Below are positions 8,214 to 16,150 of a stretch of 54,611 bases of DNA, piece by piece. The notes under the pieces are model-generated. The model did no database searches. It saw nothing but the letters and a program-made list of their open reading frames with translations, and was not told the DNA's origin. How positions within the stretch are numbered: the stretch's first letter is position 1; every line of letters begins with the position of its first letter. The stretch spans positions 1-54,611 of the forward strand of contig NZ_BOMI01000132.1 in assembly GCF_016862115.1 (NCBI RefSeq), read 5' to 3'. The position numbers and the translations under genes are program-made. This stretch comes from Paractinoplanes deccanensis (GTDB lineage Bacteria; Actinomycetota; Actinomycetes; Mycobacteriales; Micromonosporaceae).

Positions 8214-8554
8214 CCCTGATGACCGGCGGGAAAGCGGGCGAGGACTGGCGGGGCGCCTGGAGCGCGGCCCTCGACGAGTTGGAGCTCGACGTGGCCACGA
8301 TCGAGGCGATGCTCGCCGACGAGCACCGTCACGCCGAGACCCCGCCGGCCAGCCTGTGGAAGCCGCCGACCGAGCTCGGCGCGCTGCCGCTGGAGCTCAA
8401 GCCGCGGGCCGACGAGATCCTGACCCGGCAGCTGAAGGCCGCGCAGGAGATCGCCCGGCGGCTGACCGCCAACCGGCAGCAGATCGCCGTGACGGCCCGG
8501 ATCGAGACCGGCGAGGCGGTCAAACGGCCCGTCTACGTCGACCGGGCCATGTAA
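8210..8554 (+). CDS. Small helical protein in the FliT position
   Basis: A 114-residue cytoplasmic protein whose GTG overlaps the fliS stop (GTGA). An ATG at 8219 is an alternative. It has no membrane segment. It shows a helical N-terminal half (WSAALDELELDVATIEAML), a Pro-rich middle (TPPASLWKPPTELGALP) and a helical C-terminal half ending VYVDRAM. FliT, the FliD chaperone, is encoded here in many flagellates, so a secretion-chaperone role is plausible. I cannot see a convincing FliT motif and leave the symbol blank. It is the last gene before a very strong terminator. Confidence 0.75.
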   Translation: MTLMTGGKAGEDWRGAWSAALDELELDVATIEAMLADEHRHAETPPASLWKPPTELGALPLELKPRADEILTRQLKAAQEIARRLTANRQQIAVTARIETGEAVKRPVYVDRAM

Positions 8555-8575
8555 CCGAAGAACGCGCGAACAGAG

Positions 8576-8617
8576 AACGTCCCGGGACCCCCTATGCGGG
8601 GTCTCCGGGACGTTTTT
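8576..8617 (+). terminator. Strong rho-independent terminator ending the fliC-fliD-fliS unit
   Basis: A long stem (AACGTCCCGG-GACCCC paired with GGGGTC-T-CCGGGACGTT, 8576-8614) with a short loop is followed by five T residues. It separates this unit from the flgB promoter. Confidence 0.93.
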
Positions 8618-8646
8618 GCGTGCAACCAGTCAGCAACCGTTTGACG

Positions 8647-8672
8647 CTCAGCGGATCGGCGGTCGCGCCGAA
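8647..8672 (+). promoter_or_regulatory. FliA-type promoter for the flgB operon
   Basis: Exact CTCA-N16-GCCGAA, located between the upstream terminator and flgB, with the -10 about 76 bases ahead of the flgB GTG. It is one of the three best matches in the window. Confidence 0.82.
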
Positions 8673-8748
8673 CTGCATGGTACGAGCACGGATTGCTCAC
8701 CGGAACGCCACGGATCGGCACCTTGACGCAGACACGCAAGGAGCTGCT

Positions 8749-9096
8749 GTGTTCGACGACATCTCCTCGAACTCCTTGAAGGTCGCGGTCGCCGGCCTCG
8801 CCGCGCGCCAGAGCGCCATCGCCAACAACATCGCGAACATCGAGACCCCCGGCTACCGGGCCCGTAAGGTCGAATTCGAAGAGGCGCTGCGCAGCGCCGT
8901 CGCCAAGGGCATGTCTCCGCTGGGTGTCGCGCCGAGCACGCAGAGCTCGCTCGAGCCGACCCGGCTCAACGGCAGCAACGTCAACCTCGATCAGGAGACC
9001 CTCTCCCACATCGACACGACGATGCGCTACCAGCTGACCATGCGGGCGCTGGACCACAAGTACTCGATGCTGCGCGAAGCCATCAAGGGAGCCTGA
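8749..9096 (+). CDS. flgB: Flagellar basal-body rod protein FlgB
   Basis: Proximal rod subunit of 115 residues. The N-terminal helix with ARQSAIANNIANIETPGYRA is the rod-family signature. A C-terminal helix with MRYQLTMRALDHKYSMLREA closes the protein. The GTG at 8749 has AAGGAG 5 bases upstream; a longer in-frame reading crosses the terminator and promoter and was discarded. It is the first gene of the flgB-flgC-fliE-fliF-fliG-fliH-fliI operon, with 2 bases to flgC. Confidence 0.95.
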   Translation: MFDDISSNSLKVAVAGLAARQSAIANNIANIETPGYRARKVEFEEALRSAVAKGMSPLGVAPSTQSSLEPTRLNGSNVNLDQETLSHIDTTMRYQLTMRALDHKYSMLREAIKGA

Positions 9097-9098
9097 CG

Positions 9099-9491
9099 AT
9101 GAGCACCTTCAACGCCCTCGGTGTCGCCGGCACCGGTGTCACCGTCTACCGCAAGTGGCTGGACGCGGTCTCCGACAACATCGCCAACATGAACAACGTC
9201 AGCCGGACCTCGGAGTCGGCGTTCCAGGCCCGCTACGTCGTCGCCCAGGAGGCGCAGGACGGCAACGGCGCCGAGGTCGGCGGCGTCGCGTTCGGCAGTG
9301 CCGAGGGCATCCTCGTGCACGAGCCGGACCACCCGCTCGCCGACGCGCAGGGCTACGTCCGCAAGCCGGACATCGACCTGGGCTCGCAGATGGCCCAGAT
9401 GATGATGGCCCAGCGCGCCTACCAGGCCAACCTCGCGGTGGTGGACCGCGCTCGCGACTCCTACACCGCGGCGATCAACCTCGGGAAGTGA
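9099..9491 (+). CDS. flgC: Flagellar basal-body rod protein FlgC
   Basis: Proximal rod subunit of 130 residues. It shows STFNALGVAGTGVTVYRKWL, then VSDNIANMNNVSRTSE at the N-terminus, and the C-terminal signature QMAQMMMAQRAYQANLAVVD. In the middle, GYVRKPDIDLGSQM matches the FlgC consensus VxxPNVDxxxEM. It is tightly packed with flgB and fliE. Confidence 0.95.
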   Translation: MSTFNALGVAGTGVTVYRKWLDAVSDNIANMNNVSRTSESAFQARYVVAQEAQDGNGAEVGGVAFGSAEGILVHEPDHPLADAQGYVRKPDIDLGSQMAQMMMAQRAYQANLAVVDRARDSYTAAINLGK

Positions 9492-9499
9492 GGTAGGAC

Positions 9500-9847
9500 A
9501 TGACCTCTCCGATCAGCCCGATCGGCGGATTTTCCAGTGTGGCCGGCCTCGACGCGGTCAACGGCATCAGCGGCGCCGAGACGACGGCCATCGGCGGCAC
9601 CCGAGCCGAAGAGGCGCAGGGACCCAACGAGAGCTTCGCCAGCATGCTGTCCCGCGGACTGGAGAGCGTGCAGGCGAGCCAGGCCAACGCCGAGGACCTG
9701 GCGACCAAGGTCGCCACCGGCGAGCTCCAGGACCCCGCGCAGTACACCATGGCCGCCAACGAGGCGGCCCTCGGAATGCAGCTCACGCTCGCGGTCCGCA
9801 ACAAGGCCGTGGAAGCGTTCCAGGAAATCATGAGGATGCAGGCCTGA
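9500..9847 (+). CDS. fliE: Hook-basal body protein FliE
   Basis: Adaptor between the MS ring and the rod, 115 residues. The N-terminal half is Gly/Ala/Ser-rich and probably disordered. The C-terminal half has the FliE pattern: NESFASMLSRGLESVQASQ, an ATKVATGELQD turn, then QLTLAVRNKAVEAFQEIMRMQ. The ATG is preceded by GAGGTAGG. It sits between flgC and fliF, its standard position. Confidence 0.94.
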   Translation: MTSPISPIGGFSSVAGLDAVNGISGAETTAIGGTRAEEAQGPNESFASMLSRGLESVQASQANAEDLATKVATGELQDPAQYTMAANEAALGMQLTLAVRNKAVEAFQEIMRMQA

Positions 9848-9848
9848 C

Positions 9849-11471
9849 ATGACCGACCGCCTTCCCGCTCCGGTTCGCCGCGTCACGGACACGTTCCGGT
9901 CCTTCACTCCGGGACAGAAGGCCGTCACGATCGCGGCAGTAGTCGCCCTCATCGTCGGTGCCTACTTCTTCGCCACGTGGGCGTCGAAGCCGACGTACTC
10001 GATCCTCTTCAACAACCTGTCGAACAAGGACGCCAGCGCGATCGTCGAGTCGCTGCAGAAGTCCGGCACCAGCTACGAGCTGGCCAACGACGGGCAGACC
10101 GTGCTGGTGCCGCAGGACCAGGTGAACGAGCTGCGCCTCTCGCTGAGCAGCGAAGGGCTGCCCGGCGACGAGGGCACCGGCTATTCGCTGCTGGACCAGC
10201 AGGGCATCACCACCAGCGACTTCATGCAGAAGACCAACTATCAGCGGGCGCTGGAGGGCGAGCTCGCCAACACCATCAAGTCGATCGAGGGCGTCGAGGC
10301 GGCGACCGTGCACCTCGTCATCCCCCAGAAGGACGTCTTCGCCGACAACCAGGACACGCCGACCGCCTCCGTGCTGGTCGCGTCGAGCTCGACCCGGCCG
10401 CTGAGCAGCGACCAGGTGCAGTCGATCGTGCACCTCGTCGCGTCCAGCGTCGAGGGTCTCGACCCGACCCAGGTCACCGTGGCCGGCTCGGACGGCAAGA
10501 TCCTCTCGACCGGTGGTGGTGCGGCCATCGGCACGGGTGGGGACAGCGGCGCCGAGGCGCAGACCGTCGCCTTCCAGAACCGCATGAACAGCTCGCTCCA
10601 GAAGCTCGTGGAGAGCCTGGTCGGCCCCGGCCACGCCGTCGTGACGACCAACGCCGTGCTCGACTTCGACCAGACGTCGACGCAGACCAAGACCTACAAC
10701 GCCGACCCGTCGGTGCCGGCGCTCTCGGAGAGCAACAGCCGCGAGGCGTACAACGGCGCCCAGAACTGCGCCGGCGGGGTGCTCGGCCCGGACAACATCG
10801 CCGGCCCCGGCTGCACCACCGGCAGCACCGGGGAGCAGGGGCAGTACGAGAACAGCACGAGCGTCAAGAACAACGCCATAAACGAGACCCAGGAGACCCG
10901 CAAGAGCGCTCCCGGCAAGATCAGCAAGCTCACCGTCGCGGTCCTGCTGGACAGCAGCGTCGCCGGCACCGTCGACCCCGCCCAGGTGCAGCAGCTGGTC
11001 AGCGCGGCGGCCGGCATCGACGCCACCCGTGGCGACACCATCGCGGTCAGCGCCATGCCGTTCGACACCAGCGCCGCCCAGGCGGCCCAGAGCGCGCTGA
11101 GCGCCTCGACGGCGGCCGCGCAGCAGGCCAAGCAGATGTCCTTGATCAAGACGGGCGCGCTCGGCGCGATCGTGCTGGCGCTGCTCTTCCTCGCCTGGCG
11201 GTTCAGCCGCCGCGGCAAGAAGCGCCGCGGGCTCACCCCCGAGGAGCGCAAGCACCTCGAGGACATGCAGGCGGCGCTCGAGGCCCAGCGCCTCGCCGAG
11301 CTCAACCAGGCGATCCCCGCCCAGATGCTGGAGGCGGGAACCGCCATGGACGACACGAACGTGCAGGCTCGCGAGGAACGCCAGCGCGAGATCGAGCAGA
11401 TGGTCAAGGATCAACCTGACGAGATGGCGGTGCTCCTGCGCGGCTGGCTGTCCGCGGACGCGACGCGCTGA
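9849..11471 (+). CDS. fliF: Flagellar MS-ring protein FliF
   Basis: Membrane ring subunit of 540 residues. The first membrane helix is at about 25-42, followed by the conserved YSILFNNLSNKDASAIVESL ring-building motif, the RALEGELANTIKSIEGVEAA motif near 135-154, and the PTASVLV segment. A second helix lies at about 437-453. The C-terminal tail ending MAVLLRGWLSADATR is the FliG-binding segment (VAxxLRxWL-type). An insertion in the extracytoplasmic part carries two cysteines (C307 and C322), unusual for FliF. The ATG lies one base after the fliE stop. Confidence 0.96.
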   Translation: MTDRLPAPVRRVTDTFRSFTPGQKAVTIAAVVALIVGAYFFATWASKPTYSILFNNLSNKDASAIVESLQKSGTSYELANDGQTVLVPQDQVNELRLSLSSEGLPGDEGTGYSLLDQQGITTSDFMQKTNYQRALEGELANTIKSIEGVEAATVHLVIPQKDVFADNQDTPTASVLVASSSTRPLSSDQVQSIVHLVASSVEGLDPTQVTVAGSDGKILSTGGGAAIGTGGDSGAEAQTVAFQNRMNSSLQKLVESLVGPGHAVVTTNAVLDFDQTSTQTKTYNADPSVPALSESNSREAYNGAQNCAGGVLGPDNIAGPGCTTGSTGEQGQYENSTSVKNNAINETQETRKSAPGKISKLTVAVLLDSSVAGTVDPAQVQQLVSAAAGIDATRGDTIAVSAMPFDTSAAQAAQSALSASTAAAQQAKQMSLIKTGALGAIVLALLFLAWRFSRRGKKRRGLTPEERKHLEDMQAALEAQRLAELNQAIPAQMLEAGTAMDDTNVQAREERQREIEQMVKDQPDEMAVLLRGWLSADATR

Positions 11472-11478
11472 CGCACCA

Positions 11479-11506
11479 ACGGCGGCCGGTCATCGCCGGC
11501 CGCCGT
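11479..11506 (+). other. Perfect 11-bp hairpin between fliF and fliG
   Basis: 11479-11489 pairs fully with 11496-11506 around a 6-base loop. No T run follows, so it is more likely an mRNA-processing or attenuation element than a full stop to transcription. Confidence 0.5.
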
Positions 11507-11543
11507 CACCGCCTTTCTGCTGACGGGTCCGAGGGAGTACGCG

Positions 11544-12575
11544 TTGACCACACCCACACCGGCGCTCACCACCATGTCGATGACGGGCGTGCGCAAGGCC
11601 GCCATAATGCTGGTCCAGTTCGGCAAGGAACAGTCCGCCCAGGTCCTGGCCCAGATGTCCGAGAAAGAGGTCGAGATGATCTCGGCCGAGATCGCTCGGC
11701 TGGGCAAGCTCGACCCCACCCAGGTCGACGACGTCATGGACGAGTTCTACGCCATGGCGACCACCCGGTACGCCGGCTCCGGCGGCATGGACTACGCCCG
11801 CGAGCTGCTCGAGGCCTCGCTCGGCAAGGAACGCGCGGCGTTGATACTGGACCGCCTCGAAGCCTCGATGAACGACATCCCCTTCAACTTCCTCAGCCAC
11901 GCCGACCCCCGGCAGCTGCTCTCGTATGTGCAGTACGAGCACCCGCAGACGATCGCGCTGGTGCTCGCGCACATCCCCTCGGCGCTCGCCTCCTCGATCC
12001 TCGCCGGCCTCTCGCTCGAGGTGCAGACCGAGGTCGCGCACCGGATCGCGGTGATGGACCGCACCTCCCCGGACGTCATCCGCCAGGTCGAGCAGGCGTT
12101 GCAGCGCAAGCTCTCGACGGTGCTCCAGCCCGACGAGCTCTCCACGGTCGGCGGCCTCCAGCCGCTGGTCGACATCATCAACCGCGCCGACCGTACGACC
12201 GAGCGCCTGATCCTCGAAGCCCTGGACGCCCGCAGCCCCGAGCTGGCCGAGGAGATCCGGCGCCGGATGTTCATGTTCGAGGACATCGTCAACCTCGAGG
12301 ACCGCGCCGTGCAGCTCGTGCTGCGCCAGGTGGAGCCGGCCGACCTCGCCACCGCCCTCAAGGGCGTGCCCGAGACGGTCCGCGACAAGGTCACCAAGAA
12401 CCTCTCCGAGCGCGGCCGCGAGAACCTCCTGGAGGAGATCGACCTGCTCGGCCCGGTCAAGGTCAAGATGGTCGAGGAGGCCCAGGCCAAGATCGTGTCC
12501 GTCATCCGGTCGCTCGAGGACTCCGGCCAGATCGAGGTGCAGCGCGGCGGCGAGGCCGATGAGCTCATCGCCTGA
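11544..12575 (+). CDS. fliG: Flagellar motor switch protein FliG
   Basis: Rotor protein of 343 residues that contacts FliF, FliM and the MotA stator. It contains the EHPQTIALVLAHI middle-domain motif and a C-terminal domain with the torque-helix charges (EEIRRRMFMFEDIVNLEDRA, then LKGVPETVRDKVTKNLSERG). The start is a TTG with GAGGGAG 6 bases upstream. The downstream fliH gene starts inside its last codons. Confidence 0.96.
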   Translation: MTTPTPALTTMSMTGVRKAAIMLVQFGKEQSAQVLAQMSEKEVEMISAEIARLGKLDPTQVDDVMDEFYAMATTRYAGSGGMDYARELLEASLGKERAALILDRLEASMNDIPFNFLSHADPRQLLSYVQYEHPQTIALVLAHIPSALASSILAGLSLEVQTEVAHRIAVMDRTSPDVIRQVEQALQRKLSTVLQPDELSTVGGLQPLVDIINRADRTTERLILEALDARSPELAEEIRRRMFMFEDIVNLEDRAVQLVLRQVEPADLATALKGVPETVRDKVTKNLSERGRENLLEEIDLLGPVKVKMVEEAQAKIVSVIRSLEDSGQIEVQRGGEADELIA

Positions 12576-13233
12576 GAACAGCCCCGTCCTGCGGGGCTCG
12601 GTGGCCGACTCGGCCTCGGCCGCGCGCTTCTCGGTCGACCTGCGGACCGGCATGCCGGCCGACGGCGAGGCGATCGAGCGCGCCAAACAGCAGGCCCGCA
12701 CCGCGGGCTACGCCGAGGGCTGGGCCCAGGGCCAGCGCGAGGCGGCCGTCGAGGCGGAGGCCCTGGCGGCGCGTGCCCAGGCCAGCGCCCAGGCGTTCGA
12801 GCAGCGGCGCGCGGCCGCCCTGGCGCAGGCCGTCAACGCGCTCGGCCGGGCCGTCACCGAGCTCGAGAACCAGCTCATGCCGACGTTCGCGGAGCTCCAG
12901 GAGGTGCTGCTCGCGCACGCCTTCGAGCTGGCCGAGGCGATCGTCGGGCGGGTCGTGGACGATCCGCAGGGCCGCGGCATGGACGCGCTGCGCCGGGCGA
13001 TGGCCGCCGCGCCCGAGTCCGGCCGCCTGGTGGTCAGCCTGCACCCGGACGACTTCCACACCCTGGTCGGCGAGGACGGCACCGCCGACTTCGAATACGA
13101 GGGGCGCGGCGTGAGCCTGCGCCCCGACAGCGCGCTGCGCCCCGGGGACGCGGTGGCCGAGACCGGCATGGGAACGGTCGACGCCACGATCGCGGCCGCG
13201 GTGGCCCGCGCGCGGGAGGCCCTGCGGCTCTAG
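12559..13233 (+). CDS. fliH: Flagellar export ATPase regulator FliH
   Basis: Peripheral stalk protein of 224 residues that binds and restrains the FliI ATPase. The N-terminal 60 residues are low complexity. A helical region (GYAEGWAQGQREAAVEAEAL) has the small-residue repeat pattern seen in FliH. The C-terminal domain (LHPDDFHTLVGEDG and following) is the V/F-ATPase E-subunit-like part. It overlaps the 3' end of fliG by 17 bases and precedes fliI by 8 bases. Sequence similarity in this family is always weak; position supports the call. Confidence 0.88.
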   Translation: MSSSPENSPVLRGSVADSASAARFSVDLRTGMPADGEAIERAKQQARTAGYAEGWAQGQREAAVEAEALAARAQASAQAFEQRRAAALAQAVNALGRAVTELENQLMPTFAELQEVLLAHAFELAEAIVGRVVDDPQGRGMDALRRAMAAAPESGRLVVSLHPDDFHTLVGEDGTADFEYEGRGVSLRPDSALRPGDAVAETGMGTVDATIAAAVARAREALRL

Positions 13234-13241
13234 GAGGCACC

Positions 13242-14555
13242 ATGACCGACGTCTTCCGGCACCGCATGAGCGCGGCGCTAGAGGCGGCCCGGCCGCTCAC
13301 CCGCGGCAAGGTGGTCGGCGCGGTCGGCCTGCGGGTCACGGTGGCCGGCGTCGACGCGCGGGTCGGCGACCTGCTCCAGATGGGCGAGGGGCCGGAGGCC
13401 GTCTACGCCGAGGTCGCCGCGCTCGACGGCGAGAAGCTGTCCTGCCTGCCGCTCGGGCCGATCGCCGGGCTCGGCGCCGGCACCCCGGTGCTCAGCACGG
13501 GCGGGCCGCTGCGGGTGGCGGTCGGCCCCGACCTCCAGGGCCGCATCCTCGACGGGCTCGGCCGCCCGATGGACGGCGGCCCGCCGCTGCGCGGGCAGCT
13601 CGTGAGCATCGACGCGGCGCCGCCCTCGGCCATGGAGCGCCAGCTCGTGGACGCGCCCATGCCGCTGGGCGTGCGGGTGCTGGACACGCTGGTGCCGTGC
13701 GGCAGGGGCCAGCGCATCGGCATCTTCGCCGGCTCCGGCGTCGGCAAGTCCACCCTCATGAGCATGATCACCCGAGGCACGTCCGCCCAGCTCAACGTGG
13801 TCGCGCTGGTCGGTGAGCGGGGCCGCGAGGTGCGCGAGTTCATCGAGCACGACCTGGGCGAGGAGGGCCTGGCCCGCTCCGTGGTGGTGATCGCGACGTC
13901 GGACACCCCGCCCCTGGTGCGCCTGCGGGCGGGCGCCGTGGCGACCCGCATCGCCGAGTACTACCGCGACGAGGGCGCCGACGTGCTGCTGATGATGGAC
14001 AGCGTGACCCGTGCGGCCATGGCGCAGCGCGAGGTCGGCCTGTCGGTGGGCGAGCCCCCGGCGACCAGGGGCTATCCCCCGTCCGTCTTCGCCATGCTCG
14101 CCTCCCTGCTCGAACGGGCCGGCCCCGGCGCGCGGGGCAGCATCACCGGCCTCTACACCGTGCTGGTCGAGGGCGACGACCACAACGAGCCGATCGCCGA
14201 CGCCGCCCGCTCGATCCTCGACGGCCACATCGTGCTCGACCGCAAGCTCGCCACGGCCGGCCACTTCCCGAGCATCCAGGCGCTCGACTCGATCTCCCGG
14301 GTGGCCAACAAGATCACCACGCCTCAGCAGAAGGCCGACGCGACCGAGCTGCGCCGCCTGATGGCCGCCCACCGGGACATCCGCGAGCTGGTGGAGATCG
14401 GCGCCTACGTGCCCGGGACCAACCCGGACGCCGACCGCGCCACCGCCATCTGGCCGCAGATCAACGCCTTCCTCCGGCAGGGCCTCGACGAGCGGGTGAC
14501 CGCCGAGCAGGCGTGGGCACAGCTGCACGCCCTGATCCAGGCCGCGGGCACCTGA
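13242..14555 (+). CDS. fliI: Flagellum-specific export ATPase FliI
   Basis: Hexameric ATPase of 437 residues that helps to unfold and deliver export substrates. The Walker A motif GSGVGKST is at 164-171, with Walker B as VLLMMDSVTR. The family motifs REVGLSVGEPPATRGYPPSV and TGLYTVLVEGDDHNEP are present. The C-terminal domain is complete. The ATG at 13242 has GGAGG upstream. A small hairpin begins at its stop codon. Confidence 0.97.
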   Translation: MTDVFRHRMSAALEAARPLTRGKVVGAVGLRVTVAGVDARVGDLLQMGEGPEAVYAEVAALDGEKLSCLPLGPIAGLGAGTPVLSTGGPLRVAVGPDLQGRILDGLGRPMDGGPPLRGQLVSIDAAPPSAMERQLVDAPMPLGVRVLDTLVPCGRGQRIGIFAGSGVGKSTLMSMITRGTSAQLNVVALVGERGREVREFIEHDLGEEGLARSVVVIATSDTPPLVRLRAGAVATRIAEYYRDEGADVLLMMDSVTRAAMAQREVGLSVGEPPATRGYPPSVFAMLASLLERAGPGARGSITGLYTVLVEGDDHNEPIADAARSILDGHIVLDRKLATAGHFPSIQALDSISRVANKITTPQQKADATELRRLMAAHRDIRELVEIGAYVPGTNPDADRATAIWPQINAFLRQGLDERVTAEQAWAQLHALIQAAGT

Positions 14556-14577
14556 GCCCGGGAAACGTCCGGGCTTT
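14555..14577 (+). terminator. Weak terminator-like hairpin after fliI
   Basis: AGCCCGG (14555-14561) pairs with CCGGGCT (14569-14575) around a 7-base loop, followed by only a few T residues. It separates the flgB operon from the fliJ promoter. Confidence 0.55.
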
Positions 14578-14610
14578 CGCCGGTGAACGGTTGCGAGTCG
14601 GGTGCAGGGG

Positions 14611-14636
14611 CTCAGCGAAATCGTTGACGGGCCGAC
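14611..14636 (+). promoter_or_regulatory. FliA-type promoter for the fliJ-fliK unit
   Basis: CTCA-N16-GCCGAC, one base off the shared motif. The -10 end is about 44 bases ahead of the fliJ TTG, which makes upstream in-frame starts for fliJ unlikely. Confidence 0.72.
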
Positions 14637-14679
14637 CGGTTCAGGTGAGGGCGTAGGGCGCCCGCGTCAGGAGGCGATC

Positions 14680-15126
14680 TTGAACCGATTCTTCCGGCTC
14701 TCGCCGGTGCTGCGTGCCCGCAAGGCTCAGGAGGACGCGGCGCGCGGCGCGGTGAACCAGTCGCGTGCCGAGATCCGGGATGCTCAGGCCCTGGTGCGGC
14801 GGCGGCATCTCGATCTGGTCGGTGCCGAGGCGCCCACCGAGGGCACCGCCCGCGCCATGGTCGCCTCGATCGTCGCCCGGCAGTCGCTCGCCGCCTCGCT
14901 CATGGGGGCTCAGCGCATGGTCGCCGAGGCCGAGGAGCTGGAGCGCGAGCGCATGGCCGTGCTCGCGGACGCGGCCAAGCGCCGCCGTGCCGTCGAGCTG
15001 ATGGCCGAGCGGCACGCCGAGATGGTGCGGGCGCACGACCTGCGCAAGGACCAGGCCGCCCTGGACGAGGTGGCGATGACGAGCAAGGCGCGCGAGGCCG
15101 CCCGGGGCGGAGGGAGCGAGGCGTGA
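14680..15126 (+). CDS. fliJ: Flagellar export chaperone-stalk protein FliJ
   Basis: Coiled-coil protein of 148 residues that links the FliI ring to FlhA. It opens with FFRLSPVLRARKAQEDAARG, which resembles the FliJ N-terminus (basic FxLxxVLxxR pattern). It is then helical with heptads and two Arg/Glu-rich stretches. No membrane segment is seen. The TTG start has AGGAGG 5 bases upstream, and the GTG of the next gene overlaps the stop (GTGA). The call rests on the N-terminal pattern, coiled-coil nature and location after fliI. Confidence 0.87.
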   Translation: MNRFFRLSPVLRARKAQEDAARGAVNQSRAEIRDAQALVRRRHLDLVGAEAPTEGTARAMVASIVARQSLAASLMGAQRMVAEAEELERERMAVLADAAKRRRAVELMAERHAEMVRAHDLRKDQAALDEVAMTSKAREAARGGGSEA

Positions 15127-16133
15127 GGGGCGTCACCGGGGTGCTCAACCGCATCCAGGAGCTTCAGGGCCAGCTCGGCCTGACACCCGTCAACCAGGCG
15201 CCCGGCACCACGGGCACCGCCGCGAACGGCACAGTGACCTCGCCCGGCGGCACCACCTTCGCCTCGGCGCTCGCGAACGCCACCGGTGCGCCCAGCATGC
15301 GCCTCAACAGCGCGGCGACCGGGCAGTCGGTGGTCGACGCCGCCAAGAAGTACCTCGGCACGCCGTACGTCTTCGGCAGCACCGACCCGGACAAGGGCCT
15401 GGACTGCTCGGCCCTCGTCCAGCGGGCCTTCGCCGACCTCGGCATCAAGGTGCCCCGGCTCTCCCACCAGCAGGCCAAGGTCGGTGAGGCGGTGCCCACC
15501 CTGGCGCAGGCCAAGCCCGGCGACATCCTCGCGTTCGACTCGCCCGTCGACCACGTCGCGATCTACGTCGGCGACAACAAGATGATCGCGGCGCCCAAGC
15601 CGGGGGACCAAGTCAAGATCCAGACTGTGTACGAGAAGCCGACGCACATCCGCCGCGTCGTCTCGGACGCCGACACCGGGTCGGTAGCCGCGCAGAACGC
15701 CGCCGCCGCGATCCGCCCCGCCAGCCTCCAGGGCGGCGGCGCGCTCTCCGGTGTGCCGTACGCGGACCTGTTCGTGCAGGCCGGGAACCGGTACGGCGTC
15801 TCGCCGAAGCTGCTCGCCGCGGTTGCCAAGGTCGAGTCCGGGTACAACCCGAATGCGGTGAGCAAGGCCGGGGCGCAGGGCCTGATGCAGATCATGCCGT
15901 CGACCGCGCGCGGCCTCGGCGTGAAGAACTCGTTCGACCCGGAGCAGGCCATCAACGGCGCGGCCAAGCTGCTCGCCCGCAACCTGCGGGAGTTCAAGTC
16001 CCTGCCGCTGGCCCTGGCCGCCTACAACGCGGGCGGCGGAGCGGTGCACAAGTACGGCGGCATCCCGCCGTTCTCGGAGACCCAGGCGTACGTCCCGAAG
16101 GTCCAGAAGGCCCTGAAGGCCCTGGGCGGCTGA
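15123..16133 (+). CDS. NlpC/P60 peptidase fused to a lytic transglycosylase, flagellar
   Basis: A 336-residue peptidoglycan-degrading fusion. After a short N-terminal segment (GVLNRIQELQGQL, then Thr/Gly-rich), an NlpC/P60 domain spans about 65-175 with its catalytic Cys in GLDCSALVQ (C95) and His in DHVAIYVG (H144). A soluble lytic transglycosylase (SLT) domain spans about 210-330 with E238 in AKVESGYNP, then GAQGLMQIMPSTA and ALAAYNAGGGAV. There is no signal peptide or membrane helix, so export through the flagellar gate, as for FlgJ, is the natural reading (inference). The genes on both sides, fliJ and fliK, support a role in opening the wall for the rod. Confidence 0.92.
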   Translation: MRGVTGVLNRIQELQGQLGLTPVNQAPGTTGTAANGTVTSPGGTTFASALANATGAPSMRLNSAATGQSVVDAAKKYLGTPYVFGSTDPDKGLDCSALVQRAFADLGIKVPRLSHQQAKVGEAVPTLAQAKPGDILAFDSPVDHVAIYVGDNKMIAAPKPGDQVKIQTVYEKPTHIRRVVSDADTGSVAAQNAAAAIRPASLQGGGALSGVPYADLFVQAGNRYGVSPKLLAAVAKVESGYNPNAVSKAGAQGLMQIMPSTARGLGVKNSFDPEQAINGAAKLLARNLREFKSLPLALAAYNAGGGAVHKYGGIPPFSETQAYVPKVQKALKALGG

Positions 16134-16150
16134 AACGCTAGGAGAGCCGG

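Noticed and set aside
14602..14679. Longer FliJ N-terminus
   Set aside because: It covers the FliA-type promoter. The TTG at 14680 has an excellent ribosome site and the family-like start.
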